Of a stretch of 64,000 nt of DNA, positions 55,508 to 64,000 are shown one piece after another. The stretch comes from Tritrichomonas musculus. Lineage: Eukaryota > Parabasalia > Tritrichomonadida > Tritrichomonadidae. The notes under the pieces are model-generated. The model had not been told where the DNA came from. It ran no database searches and saw only the letters and a program-made list of their open reading frames with translations. The position numbers and the translations under genes were made by a program. Position 1 is the stretch's first letter; every line of letters begins with the position of its first letter. The stretch is from positions 1,013,501 to 1,077,500 of the forward strand of contig JAPFFF010000049.1 in NCBI GenBank assembly GCA_039105265.1, written 5' to 3'.

Positions 55508-55616
55508 TGATGATCAGTTAACTTTTTAGGACCAAATAGCAATTGAAATGTTTCACAAGAAAAAAAAGGGCCGATTTGAAACTGTAAAAGGGCCGATTTG
55601 AAATGCGCAGCCTGTA

Positions 55617-57290
55617 TCAAATATTCTGAAAATTTGAAAATTTTATATTAAAATCATACCTTTTAGGAAATGGCATGTTAATTAACTAATAAACAATTTT
55701 AAGCTATTCATTAATATTCTATTTATTTTGGAGAATATCCTTTATACATTTGGATAAACGCCATTTTTTTAAAAAAATAAAAATTCAACAAATATAATGA
55801 TATTTTGTATTTAAGACACAATATTAAGTATTCTAAATATTTGATTGAGTATGTTTCATTTTATATGTTTAAATGCTTTATTATTTGATATTTTGGTGAA
55901 AATCATTGAAATCCATATTTTTAATAATTTCATATTTCCTTCCAATTCTTATTCATATTTTATTTATTTTATTTATTCAATAAGAAATATATCGTAGATG
56001 ATTCTCAAATAATCTAATAATAATAAAAATTATAGATCGGATTCGTAAATATCATTCTTTTTTATTATATAATTTTAAGATGACCTCTTCTGCAGAGTTA
56101 TCATAATCTACATATTTTGTTTATATAATATACTAATACGTGTATTTTGGTATAATAATATATAGAAATCACAGTATTTCATGAAAAATTCAGCTGGATA
56201 ATGATGTTTATTTTAAGTTAATAATTTTTTGAATTCAAAAATGCTTATTTTACTATCTTCTGAGCTATTTTAAGCAATATAACTTCACTTTTTATGAACA
56301 AGTTTTTCGTTCTTATTTACACTATATATATATAAAACATAATATAATTCTGCATTAATATTATCAGATATGATTATTTGGAAAAATTGAAATAAAGAAT
56401 ATAGATAAAGTTTTATTTGGAATATAAAAGATATATAATTATAATATATCCATAAGATAAAAAAATAGCCGAGAAATTTTCTAAAATTCAATTATTTGCA
56501 TTCATTTTTTTGTCATTTAAATAAATATTGAATATTTTATTCAATATTTCATTAATTAAAATAAGGTACTACTGTTTAGTTTGCTTCAAATTTATTTGGG
56601 CATCTTTTAAAAATTAAAAGTAATATTAGCATGATACATAATTTGCAGAAATAATATTCATTTAATGATTTAGTTTCATCTTATTATATTGTAACAAGCG
56701 AAAGTGATTACATAATAAGCACTAATGCATTTTTCTATGTTAATTAATTAAACAAGTATTCCATCCAATTCAATTTTTTCCATTTTTCATATCAATGTCT
56801 GTATTTATTGATCTTAGACGATAATTTTTATATTAAAAATGAATAATTTTTAATTAGATTTTGATAATAATAAAAAAGAATAATTAGTATTTATAAATTT
56901 GATTTATCAATTATTTTACAGCCATTACTCTTTTTACTTACCATTTCTCTTTAATAAATGCTCATTTTTTCTTCAATTTTAAAAGATTTTTAGTAATTGT
57001 TTCAAAAAGTTTGCCTTTGAACTTTTTGAGACTGATGCCAAAAGAAATATTTTAAATTATCTTAATAAAAACATAATAATATGAAGAAAAATTCCCATCA
57101 ATTAAATATAAATATATATATAAATACAAATATAAAAAAGGAAAACATATGATAGTTTTTATCAATTATTTATATGATTTTATTTTTCCTTTAAAATACT
57201 TTTTAATGGTATAAAAAATGATTGCATTTAATGCATTTTATTATTATAAATTTTCATGGAAAAATTATTATTCTATAATGAAGAAACAGT
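55617..57290. other. AT-rich non-coding interior of element E
   Basis: Very AT-rich with many homopolymer and (AT)n runs; no coding-like frame on either strand and no clear internal repeat. It is the right part of element E beyond element C. Confidence 0.55.
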
Positions 57291-57473
57291 AGTGAAACAG
57301 ACTTTTGTCCAGAAATTAACTTTTGTCCACTAACTATATATATATATAGACTCGATTTGAAAAAAGTGCATTTTTTTAAATTGCCTTTTTTTCATCATTC
57401 CGCTTGAAAAAAACTTTTTAAAATATGAAAATTATGATATATATATAATTAAGAACTAAATTAATCTATTAAA

Positions 57474-57747
57474 ATATTTATATCTTTTAAATATAAAATA
57501 CTTTTCTATCATTTTCACAGTCAAATAATTATTTTCTGCAAATAAGCAAGTAGTTATCTTTTATCAACTAGCTTTTCGTTTATTATTATGCAAAATATGA
57601 GTATAAAAAAATTAATTTTTCATATATATTAAATATTTAGTTATATATTACCTATTTTTTATTTTCAATGGCAATTCAAAAATTAAATTAGTAGATAAGA
57701 TTTTTGAATTAATAATCGTAATTGAATAAAAGATTAATTACTGATTC
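57474..57747. repeat. 274-bp leader of hairpin array, copy 2
   Basis: Gap-free and apparently identical copy of 28946-29219, same orientation, ending exactly where the array begins. Confidence 0.85.
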
Positions 57748-58449
57748 CAGATGCCGCCTTCAGCCAGGCCAGGATGGTTGAGGGCGGCATCATCAATTAA
57801 TTATATCGACAGATGCCGCCTTCAGCCAGGCCAGGATGGTTGAGGGCGGCATCATCAATTAATTATATCGACAGATGCCGCCTTCAGCCAGGCCAGGATG
57901 GTTGAGGGCGGCATCGTCAATTAATTATATCGACAGATGCCGCCTTCAGCCAGGCCAGGATGGTTGAGGGCGGCATCATCAATCAATTATATCGACAGAT
58001 GCCGCCTTCAGCCAGGCCAGGATGGTTGAGGGCGGTATCATCAATTAATTATATCGACAGATGCCGCCTTCAGCCAGGCCAGGATGGTTGAGGGCGGCAT
58101 CATCAATCAATTATATCGACAGATGCCGCCTTCAGCCAGGCCAGGATGGTTGAGGGCGGCATCGTCAATCAATTATATCGACAGATGCCGCCTTCAGCCA
58201 GGCCAGGATGGTTGAGGGCGGCATCGTCAATTAATTATATCGACAGATGCCGCCTTCAGCCAGGCCAGGATGGTTGAGGGCGGCATCATCAATTAATTAT
58301 ATCGACAGATGCCGCCTTCAGCCAGGCCAGGATGGTTGAGGGCGGTATCATCAATTAATTATATCGACAGATGCCGCCTTCAGCCAGGCCAGGATGGTTG
58401 AGGGCGGTATCATCAATCAATTATATCGACAGATGCCGCCTTCAGCCAG
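57748..58449. repeat. 62-bp hairpin minisatellite, copy 2 (11 full units)
   Basis: Eleven complete 62-bp units plus 20 bp of a twelfth, cut by the tip of Polinton B'. The stem and loop sequences are the same as in copy 1. The same three sites vary, but the order of unit variants differs from copy 1, so the arrays have been reshuffled since duplication while the leader stayed fixed. Confidence 0.9.
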
Positions 58450-58745
58450 AGTAGTGATAGTGGACCGTCTGGAGGGGGGATTAAAAAATGACCCCCTTGT
58501 CATAGGGTTTACAGACCCCAAACATCGGCGCCATGACTCAAAAAATCGCCACTTTTTCAAAATTAGCCCCTCATTTCATTCAAAAATCGGGTAGACACTT
58601 TTGAATCTTCATCTTTGAATCTTCATCTTTGAACTTGTTTAGTAGTATATATCAGTCGGTTTCCGTCGAGCTAAAGCCCACCGTCAACACGACTAATGAA
58701 CAAAAATAATATGAACTCATTTAATGATTACCATCAATTGATGTT

Positions 58746-58973
58746 TCATTTATTAGACAATTCATTTAATTCATTCTCAAGCTGATGAACTTTATTTTTG
58801 AGGCTGTTGATGTCTTCGATAAGAGATTCACGAACGGCAAGACCATCAGACCCCAACATTCCTGATTTGATATTGTTGAGACATTGTTTGTAATCATAAC
58901 ACTTTTCTTTTAATCCTCGTTTGATTCGTTTTAATTCTGGTATTTCTTTCTTGTATTCTGTTAGTTCACTCAT
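58746..58973 (-). CDS. 75-aa coiled-coil protein, B' copy
   Basis: Encodes the same 75 residues as 53475-53702 with only silent or no differences visible by eye. Its C-terminal third lies in the element's terminal repeat. Confidence 0.6.
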   Translation of the reverse strand: MSELTEYKKEIPELKRIKRGLKEKCYDYKQCLNNIKSGMLGSDGLAVRESLIEDINSLKNKVHQLENELNELSNK

Positions 58974-58987
58974 TTAATAACAATTAA

Positions 58988-59221
58988 ATGTCTGCTATTA
59001 ATCAAATGAGAACCATTCATGATGATAAACACAAAAACTATTTTGATAGATTACAATTAACGATGCAAAAGAAGAGAACAAAAATAAACTCAGCACCGAC
59101 AGTGAAATGTTATAATGAAAAAGGTAATGTATTTCATGAACCTCCACCAAAAACGACTAAATCATTAAATCATCATGATTCACTTAATCATTCGGTGGTT
59201 GTCAGGAGTAATAACATTTAA
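58988..59221 (+). CDS. 77-aa basic protein, B' copy
   Basis: Copy of 53227-53460 with one residue different by eye (near position 48). Divergent from the 75-aa gene, as in B. Confidence 0.55.
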   Translation: MSAINQMRTIHDDKHKNYFDRLQLTMQKKRTKINSAPTVKCYNEKGNVFHEPPPKTTKSLNHHDSLNHSVVVRSNNI

Positions 59222-59233
59222 AAAGGCGGAGAC

Positions 59234-59686
59234 CTACGAAGCTTGGCTGAGTATGTATTCATTAATGACTTTTGATTGTTGGTCAACAACATTTGAAAGC
59301 TTATTGATATGTTCTTCAAGTATTTTATTTTTGTTGTTTAATTGATTGATTTGTTCAGTGAATTCATTCAATGATTCCTTTATCAATGATATATCAGCTT
59401 TGATGTTGTCGTTTTCGAGTGTTTTAGTGATTGTGTTCCCAACTTTCTTCAAATAAATGTCGCCACCACATCGTTTACCGTCTGTACAATTACGTTTAGT
59501 GATTTTGTATTCATTACCGTCATTAGTGATGATTTTATAAATCTTGTTCAAATAGTTAGTCGTTTGTGATTTCATTTGCTCGATATTCTTTTGATAGAAC
59601 AAATTGAACTCTTCAACTGATTTAAACACTTTTGATTCATTAATGTTTTCGTTTATTACTTTAAGTTCATTGATGTTATCATTCAT
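59234..59686 (-). CDS. Coiled-coil protein, B' copy
   Basis: Copy of 52792-53268; identical through the N-terminal domain and coiled coil as far as can be seen, with a different short C-terminal end. Convergent with the 77-aa gene. Confidence 0.65.
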   Translation of the reverse strand: MNDNINELKVINENINESKVFKSVEEFNLFYQKNIEQMKSQTTNYLNKIYKIITNDGNEYKITKRNCTDGKRCGGDIYLKKVGNTITKTLENDNIKADISLIKESLNEFTEQINQLNNKNKILEEHINKLSNVVDQQSKVINEYILSQAS

Positions 59687-59722
59687 TTATATTCAATTTA
59701 AATCATTATTTTTCATTGTTTT

Positions 59723-59977
59723 TCATTTAACTTCATTCAGTATTGATTTACCAAATTTACCTACTTTGTCGACAGCATTTAATCCTGTATCAATTGCGTC
59801 AACTACTTGACCAACACCAGGAATGAATTGTGTAATTGGTTTAACTCTGTCCATGATTTGCTTTCCAACATCAACAACTTTTGGAATTGCTTTAACTGCT
59901 TTCTGAGCAAATGATTTAACTTTACCGCCAATTGATTTAAATGCGTTCTTGATTTTGTTGAATATACCGACACCCAT
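59723..59977 (-). CDS. pVI-like small virion protein, B' copy
   Basis: Encodes the same 84 residues as 52501-52755. Divergent from the capsid gene part at 60027, as in Polinton B. Confidence 0.65.
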   Translation of the reverse strand: MGVGIFNKIKNAFKSIGGKVKSFAQKAVKAIPKVVDVGKQIMDRVKPITQFIPGVGQVVDAIDTGLNAVDKVGKFGKSILNEVK

Positions 59978-60026
59978 AATTTAATTGATGATAAAAGTGA
60001 TTTATTTCCTTTTTATTCAATCATAA

Positions 60027-60587
60027 ATGTTATATAGAAACGAGAGAGCTCATAATCTTCGCACTGAAACAGGAAACGTTCTTCATGCATTTGAAGAGAT
60101 GAGAAACATGATTAATGTCAATGACGGTACACGTTCATTTTCATTTAGAACTGTTGACTGTCATGACCAACCAGCTCCGTTTACAGCTGGTCAATATTCG
60201 CAAATCAGTTTAACACATCCTGACCACTTCGTAAGTGATATTGATAAAGGTTTCTTAACATTTCATGTTAAATTAGATTTATCATTGAATACAGATATGA
60301 GTAAATTAAATGAAATCAATGACCCCAACAACTTGTACAAACTGTTTGTCGGTTTCAAATCATCAAACCAGTTGTTTGACAGGTTAGAGATTCTTCATAA
60401 TAATGTCAATGTCGGATACCAACAGAATGAATGCATTCGTGAAGGCTTCTTGTATTCTTCAGTTAAACCAGAAGCCGAGAAGAAACGCCGCAGATTCGTT
60501 CATTCATTGTGGGAAAACATTAGCAACTATTCACAGACACATGCAGGAGTTTATGTTAACTTGAATTCATTTAAGAACACTGGAAGA
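60027..60587 (+). CDS. MCP: N-terminal part of B' capsid gene, cut by A-type end
   Basis: The first 187 residues match the Polinton B capsid protein residue for residue by eye. The frame then meets the tip of an A-type terminal repeat at 60588. This mirrors what Polinton A has done to the capsid gene of D at 23840, though at a different position in the gene. Confidence 0.8.
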
Positions 60588-61298
60588 AGTAGTTAAGTAT
60601 AGGCTGGGATTCATACTTCATCCCATCCTACACGCTTCGCCACCAAGCTCAGGTACACCCTCGCTTGGGCCTCAGCTTCCGGCCAAATACCTACTGAAAA
60701 ATCTATCGTAAGTACACCCTATCTACATTAGCTAATTTCCCACTCCCGTCCCTCAAGTTCAAGTACATTGTCGTTTTTCAATATTTCTATTAATTTTTTA
60801 TACAACACTATACAAATGACCATACCATCAGATTTAAAGATTATGACCCAATATAAACAGTTTACTCTAAGAAATCCTATTTATACTTCTCGTGAAACCC
60901 AACAAGTTTATGATTCCTTTAAAGACATCAGGACATGTGATTCTAATGGATATGTTATAATTGAGGTTTTGGACGAAAGAAACAAATTTAGTGGTTTTAG
61001 ATATGCTAAGTTTAGACGTGCAGCAGTTTTGAAATACAATAATGATTATGATAGGGAAAGAGAAAAAGATGCACCACGATATAGAAAGTTTGATGAGCAC
61101 CATAAGATATTTGAGTAAAAAGTGTTAGTATTATTTTGTTTGCCAAATACCCTCTGAAAACCTATCGTAAGTACACACCCTCTACTTTCACTATTCCGCC
61201 AATGTCATTTCCAAGGTATGGAGTAGTTTTTGAGCTTTCAAATGGTGTTTTTTGAATTCTACACCCGAAAATACGGTATTTCTTGTATAGGCACGACC
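60588..61298. repeat. Lone A-type Polinton terminal repeat
   Basis: Inverted copy of 23152-23840. The tip AGTAGTTAAGTATAGG abuts the B' capsid gene, and homology stops at the same inner border (GGCACGACC at 61290-61298). What follows to the right is AT-rich DNA without Polinton genes up to the window edge, so only the end of an A-type element is visible here. It includes the TIR gene at 60816-61118. Confidence 0.82.
60816..61118 (+). CDS. TIR gene of A-type Polinton, second copy
   Basis: 100 aa, identical to the product of 23310-23612 except for residue 3 (Ile for Thr). The ATG at 60816 is chosen because it matches the other copy; an upstream in-frame ATG at 60768 would add 16 hydrophobic residues not present there. 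Surrounding terminal-repeat sequence, especially 60597-60780, differs clearly from the other copy. Confidence 0.65.
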   Translation: MTIPSDLKIMTQYKQFTLRNPIYTSRETQQVYDSFKDIRTCDSNGYVIIEVLDERNKFSGFRYAKFRRAAVLKYNNDYDREREKDAPRYRKFDEHHKIFE

Positions 61299-62540
61299 TC
61301 GAAATATTGAGTTTTGATTGAGTTAATATTTTCTCTCAAATATTTTTATGCCAGAAGTATATTTTTTTCTCTCAAATATTTTGAAAAGATTTGATAAAAA
61401 TATTCTTAAAAAGTTAACTAGACACCAAGATATTTTAATATTATTTTTCACTTTTTGAATATAAATTTTTATTATTTTATTATAAATTTTAATTAATTTT
61501 TCAAAATTTTAGTTCCACTTTTTGGGGACTTTATCAAAATTTCCACTTTTTCTCTGGCCAGTATCAAAATTTTCAATTAAAAAAAAATAAGTATCATTTT
61601 TTAATAGAAAAAAAAATTCTAGTATCATATTTTAATAGAAAAACATTTCATGAGTATCACTTTTTTTTATCAATTTTTTTATCTTTTGCAACAAGTGCAC
61701 AGGAAAAATCTAAAAAAAAATATATCTCGAATCAGCTACAGGAGAACGTTCAAATGATAGTATTTTTATGCAAAAGTAAACAACTCGCTCGACATATTAA
61801 AATTTATTTCACCAAGAATCATTCGAAAAAAAGTATTTAACGCTGGTTTATTGTAGAAAAACAAGTTTAACATAATTTTTCTCAGCAACATGAGCTCAAA
61901 CCCAGTTTTTCAAATCGATGTCTAATTACGAATAATCAATTTTTTTACTGGTCTACTTATGTACCAAGTTTTACTGCTTCAATTAATATTCTTTATCATT
62001 TTTTACATATATTCATGACTACAAATACTATGTAATTCGCTTTCTATTTTTGAAAATTCTCATGAATATTCAAAAAATTATTCAAAAAACAGAGACAAAA
62101 ATATGTTATATCTACACTATATATAGCATAACTTTAAAATATAGTAGTATTGTTTCTTTATTTTCTTTTTTATGTCTAAAAACTTAATAATTTTGCAAAA
62201 TTGTAAACGAATAATAAACGTTCTTCTTTTTCATTTATTTTTCTTTTCATCAAATTATAAATTCTTTGAGCCTTTTTCTAATGAAAATTTAACATTTTAA
62301 AAATATTTAGAAATAAATTATTGTAATTTAATGAAAATGATTAAATATTATAATCAAATGAAAAATATCCAATTAATATGATTGAATGTACTTGATTGTT
62401 TATAATAATTCGATATTTATAAAAAATGCAATTGTATGAATGTGATTATTTAGAAGATTTGATTTGTTTAGAAGAATGTGATTGATTAATAATTCTATTT
62501 GAATCAATTATATTCAATTTTAAATAGGTAATACTTTCAT
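61299..62540. other. AT-rich non-coding DNA
   Basis: No gene, TIR or RNA gene could be supported. Contains runs of A and T, repeated ATCATTTTTTAATAGAAAAA-type words near 61590-61650, and TCACTTTTTGAATAT words also seen in the hAT interior near 31540. Confidence 0.5.
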
Positions 62541-64000
62541 TCTTTTAATCGCTTTAATTCAATCACTTTTACTCATTCAATTACATGCATTCATTCAATC
62601 ACTTTCATTCATTCAATCACTTTCATTCATTCAATTACTTTCATTCATTCAATCACTTTCATTCATTCGATTACTTTCATTCATTCAATCACTTTCATTC
62701 ATTCAATCACTTTCATTCATTCAATCACTTTCATTCATTCGATTACTTTCATTCATTCAATTACATTCATTCATTCAATCACTTTCATTCATTCAATTAC
62801 ATTCATTCATTCAATTACATTCATTCATTCAATCACTTTCATTCATTCAATTACATTCATTCATTCAATCACTTTCATTCATTCGATTACTTTCATTCAA
62901 TCAATTACATTCATTCATTCAATTACATTCATTCATTCAATTACATTCATTCATTCAATTACATTCATTCATTCAATCACTTTCATTCATTCAATTACAT
63001 TCATTCATTCAATTACATTCATTCATTCGATTACATTCATTCATTCAATTACATTCATTCATTCAATTACTTTCATTCATTCAATTACATTCATTCATTC
63101 ATCGCTTTAATTCATTCGATTACATTCATTCATTCAATTACTTTCATTCATTCAATTACATTCATTCATTCAATTACATTCATTCATTCATCACTTTCAT
63201 TCATTCAATTACATTCATTCATTCAATTACATTCATTCATTCAATTACATTCATTCATTCAATTACATTCATTCATTCATCACTTTCATTCATTCAATTA
63301 CTTTCATTCATTCAATTACTTTCATTCATTCAATTACTTTCATTCATTCAATTACATTGATTCATTCAATCACTTTCATTCATTCAATCACTTTCATTCA
63401 TTCAATTACATTCATTCATTCAATTACATTCATTCATTCAATTACATTCATTCATTCAATTACATTCATTCATTCAATTACATTCATTCATTCATCACTT
63501 TCATTCATTCAATTACTTTCATTCATTCAATTACATTCATTCATTCAATTACATTCATTCATTCAATTACATTCATTCATTCAATTACATTCATTCATTC
63601 AATTACATTCATTCATTCAATTACTTTCATTCATTCAATTGCATTCATTCATTCATCACTTTCATTCATTCAATTACTTTCATTCATTCAATTACATTCA
63701 TTCATTCAATTACATTCATTCATTCAATCACTTTCATTCATTCAATTACATTCATTCATTCAATTACATTCATTCATTCAATTACATTCATTCATTCAAT
63801 TACATTCATTCATTCATCACTTTCATTCATTCAATTACTTTCATTCATTCAATTACATTCATTCATTCAATTACTTTCATTCATTCAATTACATTCATTC
63901 ATTCAATTACATTCATTCATTCAATTACATTCATTCATTCAATTACATTCATTCATTCAATCACTTTCATTCATTCAATTACTTTCATTCATTCAATTAC
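62541..64000. repeat. 18-bp satellite (TCATTCATTCAATTACAT family), open at window end
   Basis: About 80 tandem units of 18 bp built on TTCATTCATTCAATTACA, with common variants ending ATCACTT, ATTACTT and occasionally CGATTAC, and some 14-bp units (TCATTCATCACTT). It starts around 62545 after a more degenerate lead-in and runs off the right edge. No coding frame of meaning. Confidence 0.9.

Larger units (their letters stand above)
32507..55614. mobile_element. Element C: TIR element carrying a ubiquitin-protease-like gene
   Basis: TIRs of about 106 bp (32507-32612 and about 55508-55614) begin CAGGCTGCGCATTTCAAATC and match with few changes; each is bordered by TA. Without Polinton B inside it the element is about 2.46 kb. 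The motif GGGCCGATTTGAAACTG or its complement occurs at least 14 times: two in the left TIR, three at 32909-32975, and nine between about 54810 and 55600, as expected for subterminal transposase sites. Its only gene is a USP-like protease gene split by Polinton B. TA borders suit the Tc1/mariner-like group, but no transposase is present, so the family stays open. Confidence 0.7.
30381..57337. mobile_element. Element E: outer inverted-repeat element holding the nest
   Basis: Inverted repeats of about 46 bp lie at 30381-30427 and 57291-57337: both begin ATAGTTAGT and end ACAAAAGTCTGTTTCACT reading inward, with a GGACAAAAGT motif repeated inside. The repeat ATATATATATAGACTCGATT lies outside both ends. 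The sequence belonging to E itself (about 30428-30710 and 55617-57290) is AT-rich and has no gene, so E would be a non-autonomous DNA transposon of about 2 kb before the other elements entered it. Family not recognised. Confidence 0.5.
58450..60587. mobile_element. Polinton B' end fragment (B-type)
   Basis: The end of a second B-type Polinton in opposite orientation to the right end of B. From about 58480 it matches B almost base for base; the outermost 30 bp (AGTAGTGATAGTGGACC) differ. It starts inside a unit of the hairpin array, with AGCCAG as the candidate left target duplication. It holds the 75-, 77-, 158-related, 84-aa and capsid genes. The far side is cut by an A-type terminal repeat at 60588. 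A fragment only; young, judging by near identity to B. Confidence 0.85.

Noticed and set aside
28946-58449. LTR retroelement with the two 1-kb direct repeats as LTRs
   Set aside because: The direct repeats are minisatellite arrays with a leader, of different length, without TG...CA ends. No reverse transcriptase, gag or primer site lies between them; the interior is a nest of DNA elements.
58394-58594. Forward frame over the array end and the B' tip
   Set aside because: It bridges two unrelated repeats and reads through the terminal repeat; a chance frame.
62541-64000. Telomeric repeat array
   Set aside because: The 18-bp unit lacks the G-rich strand asymmetry of telomeric repeats and has several mixed variants; an internal satellite is the simpler reading.

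Overview
The window looks like nuclear DNA of a protist whose genome is packed with Polintons (Mavericks). The best fit is a parabasalid such as Trichomonas vaginalis. The DNA is AT-rich, the ORFs are long and intronless in the standard code, and Polintons are stacked end to end and inside one another with very few host genes. The species call is an inference from style and content; no rRNA or other marker gene is present.

Layout. (1) 1-23840: Polinton A, cut by the left window edge. It carries integrase, packaging ATPase, capsid gene, two HNH nucleases, B-family polymerase ORFs, a GIY-YIG-like protein and three very large fibre-like ORFs. It ends in a 689-bp terminal repeat that itself holds a gene. 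(2) 23841 to about 28945: part of a second Polinton, D, into whose capsid gene A has inserted. It keeps capsid, pVI-like, small membrane, coiled-coil, ATPase and 477-aa genes. (3) 28946-30119: a 274-bp leader followed by a 62-bp minisatellite whose every unit can fold into a 17-bp hairpin. (4) 30381-57337: a nest of elements. An outer inverted-repeat element (E) contains a hAT-like element (30719-32482, 8-bp target duplication) and a TIR element (C, 32507-55614, TA at both borders) that carries a ubiquitin-protease-like gene. That gene is split by Polinton B (33354-53997), which looks whole, with 367-bp TIRs and a perfect 6-bp target duplication AAGGAT. (5) 57474-58449: a second copy of the leader and hairpin array in the same orientation. 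(6) 58450-60587: the end of another B-type Polinton (B'). (7) 60588-61298: a lone A-type terminal repeat. (8) 61299-64000: AT-rich DNA, then an 18-bp satellite running off the window.

How the genes fit together. The three Polintons share a core. The DDE integrase inserts the element, protein-primed PolB copies it, and the A32/FtsK-like ATPase would package DNA into a double-jelly-roll capsid. Small pVI-like and coiled-coil proteins sit next to the capsid gene, and very large coiled or fibre proteins may act at the surface. A and B also share two small families of unknown role (149/151 aa and 175/202 aa). B and D share a short one-pass membrane protein (43/47 aa) that is easily missed, and a family with a calcium-loop-like motif (854/477 aa).

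The least expected features are the hairpin minisatellite with its fixed leader, the ubiquitin-protease-bearing TIR element with 14 copies of a subterminal motif, the HNH-like zinc module inside the 1524-aa polymerase of B, the gene lying entirely inside the terminal repeat of A-type elements, and a 339-aa gene in A bracketed by 64-bp inverted repeats. All homology calls are from reading the sequence by eye; no database search was possible.
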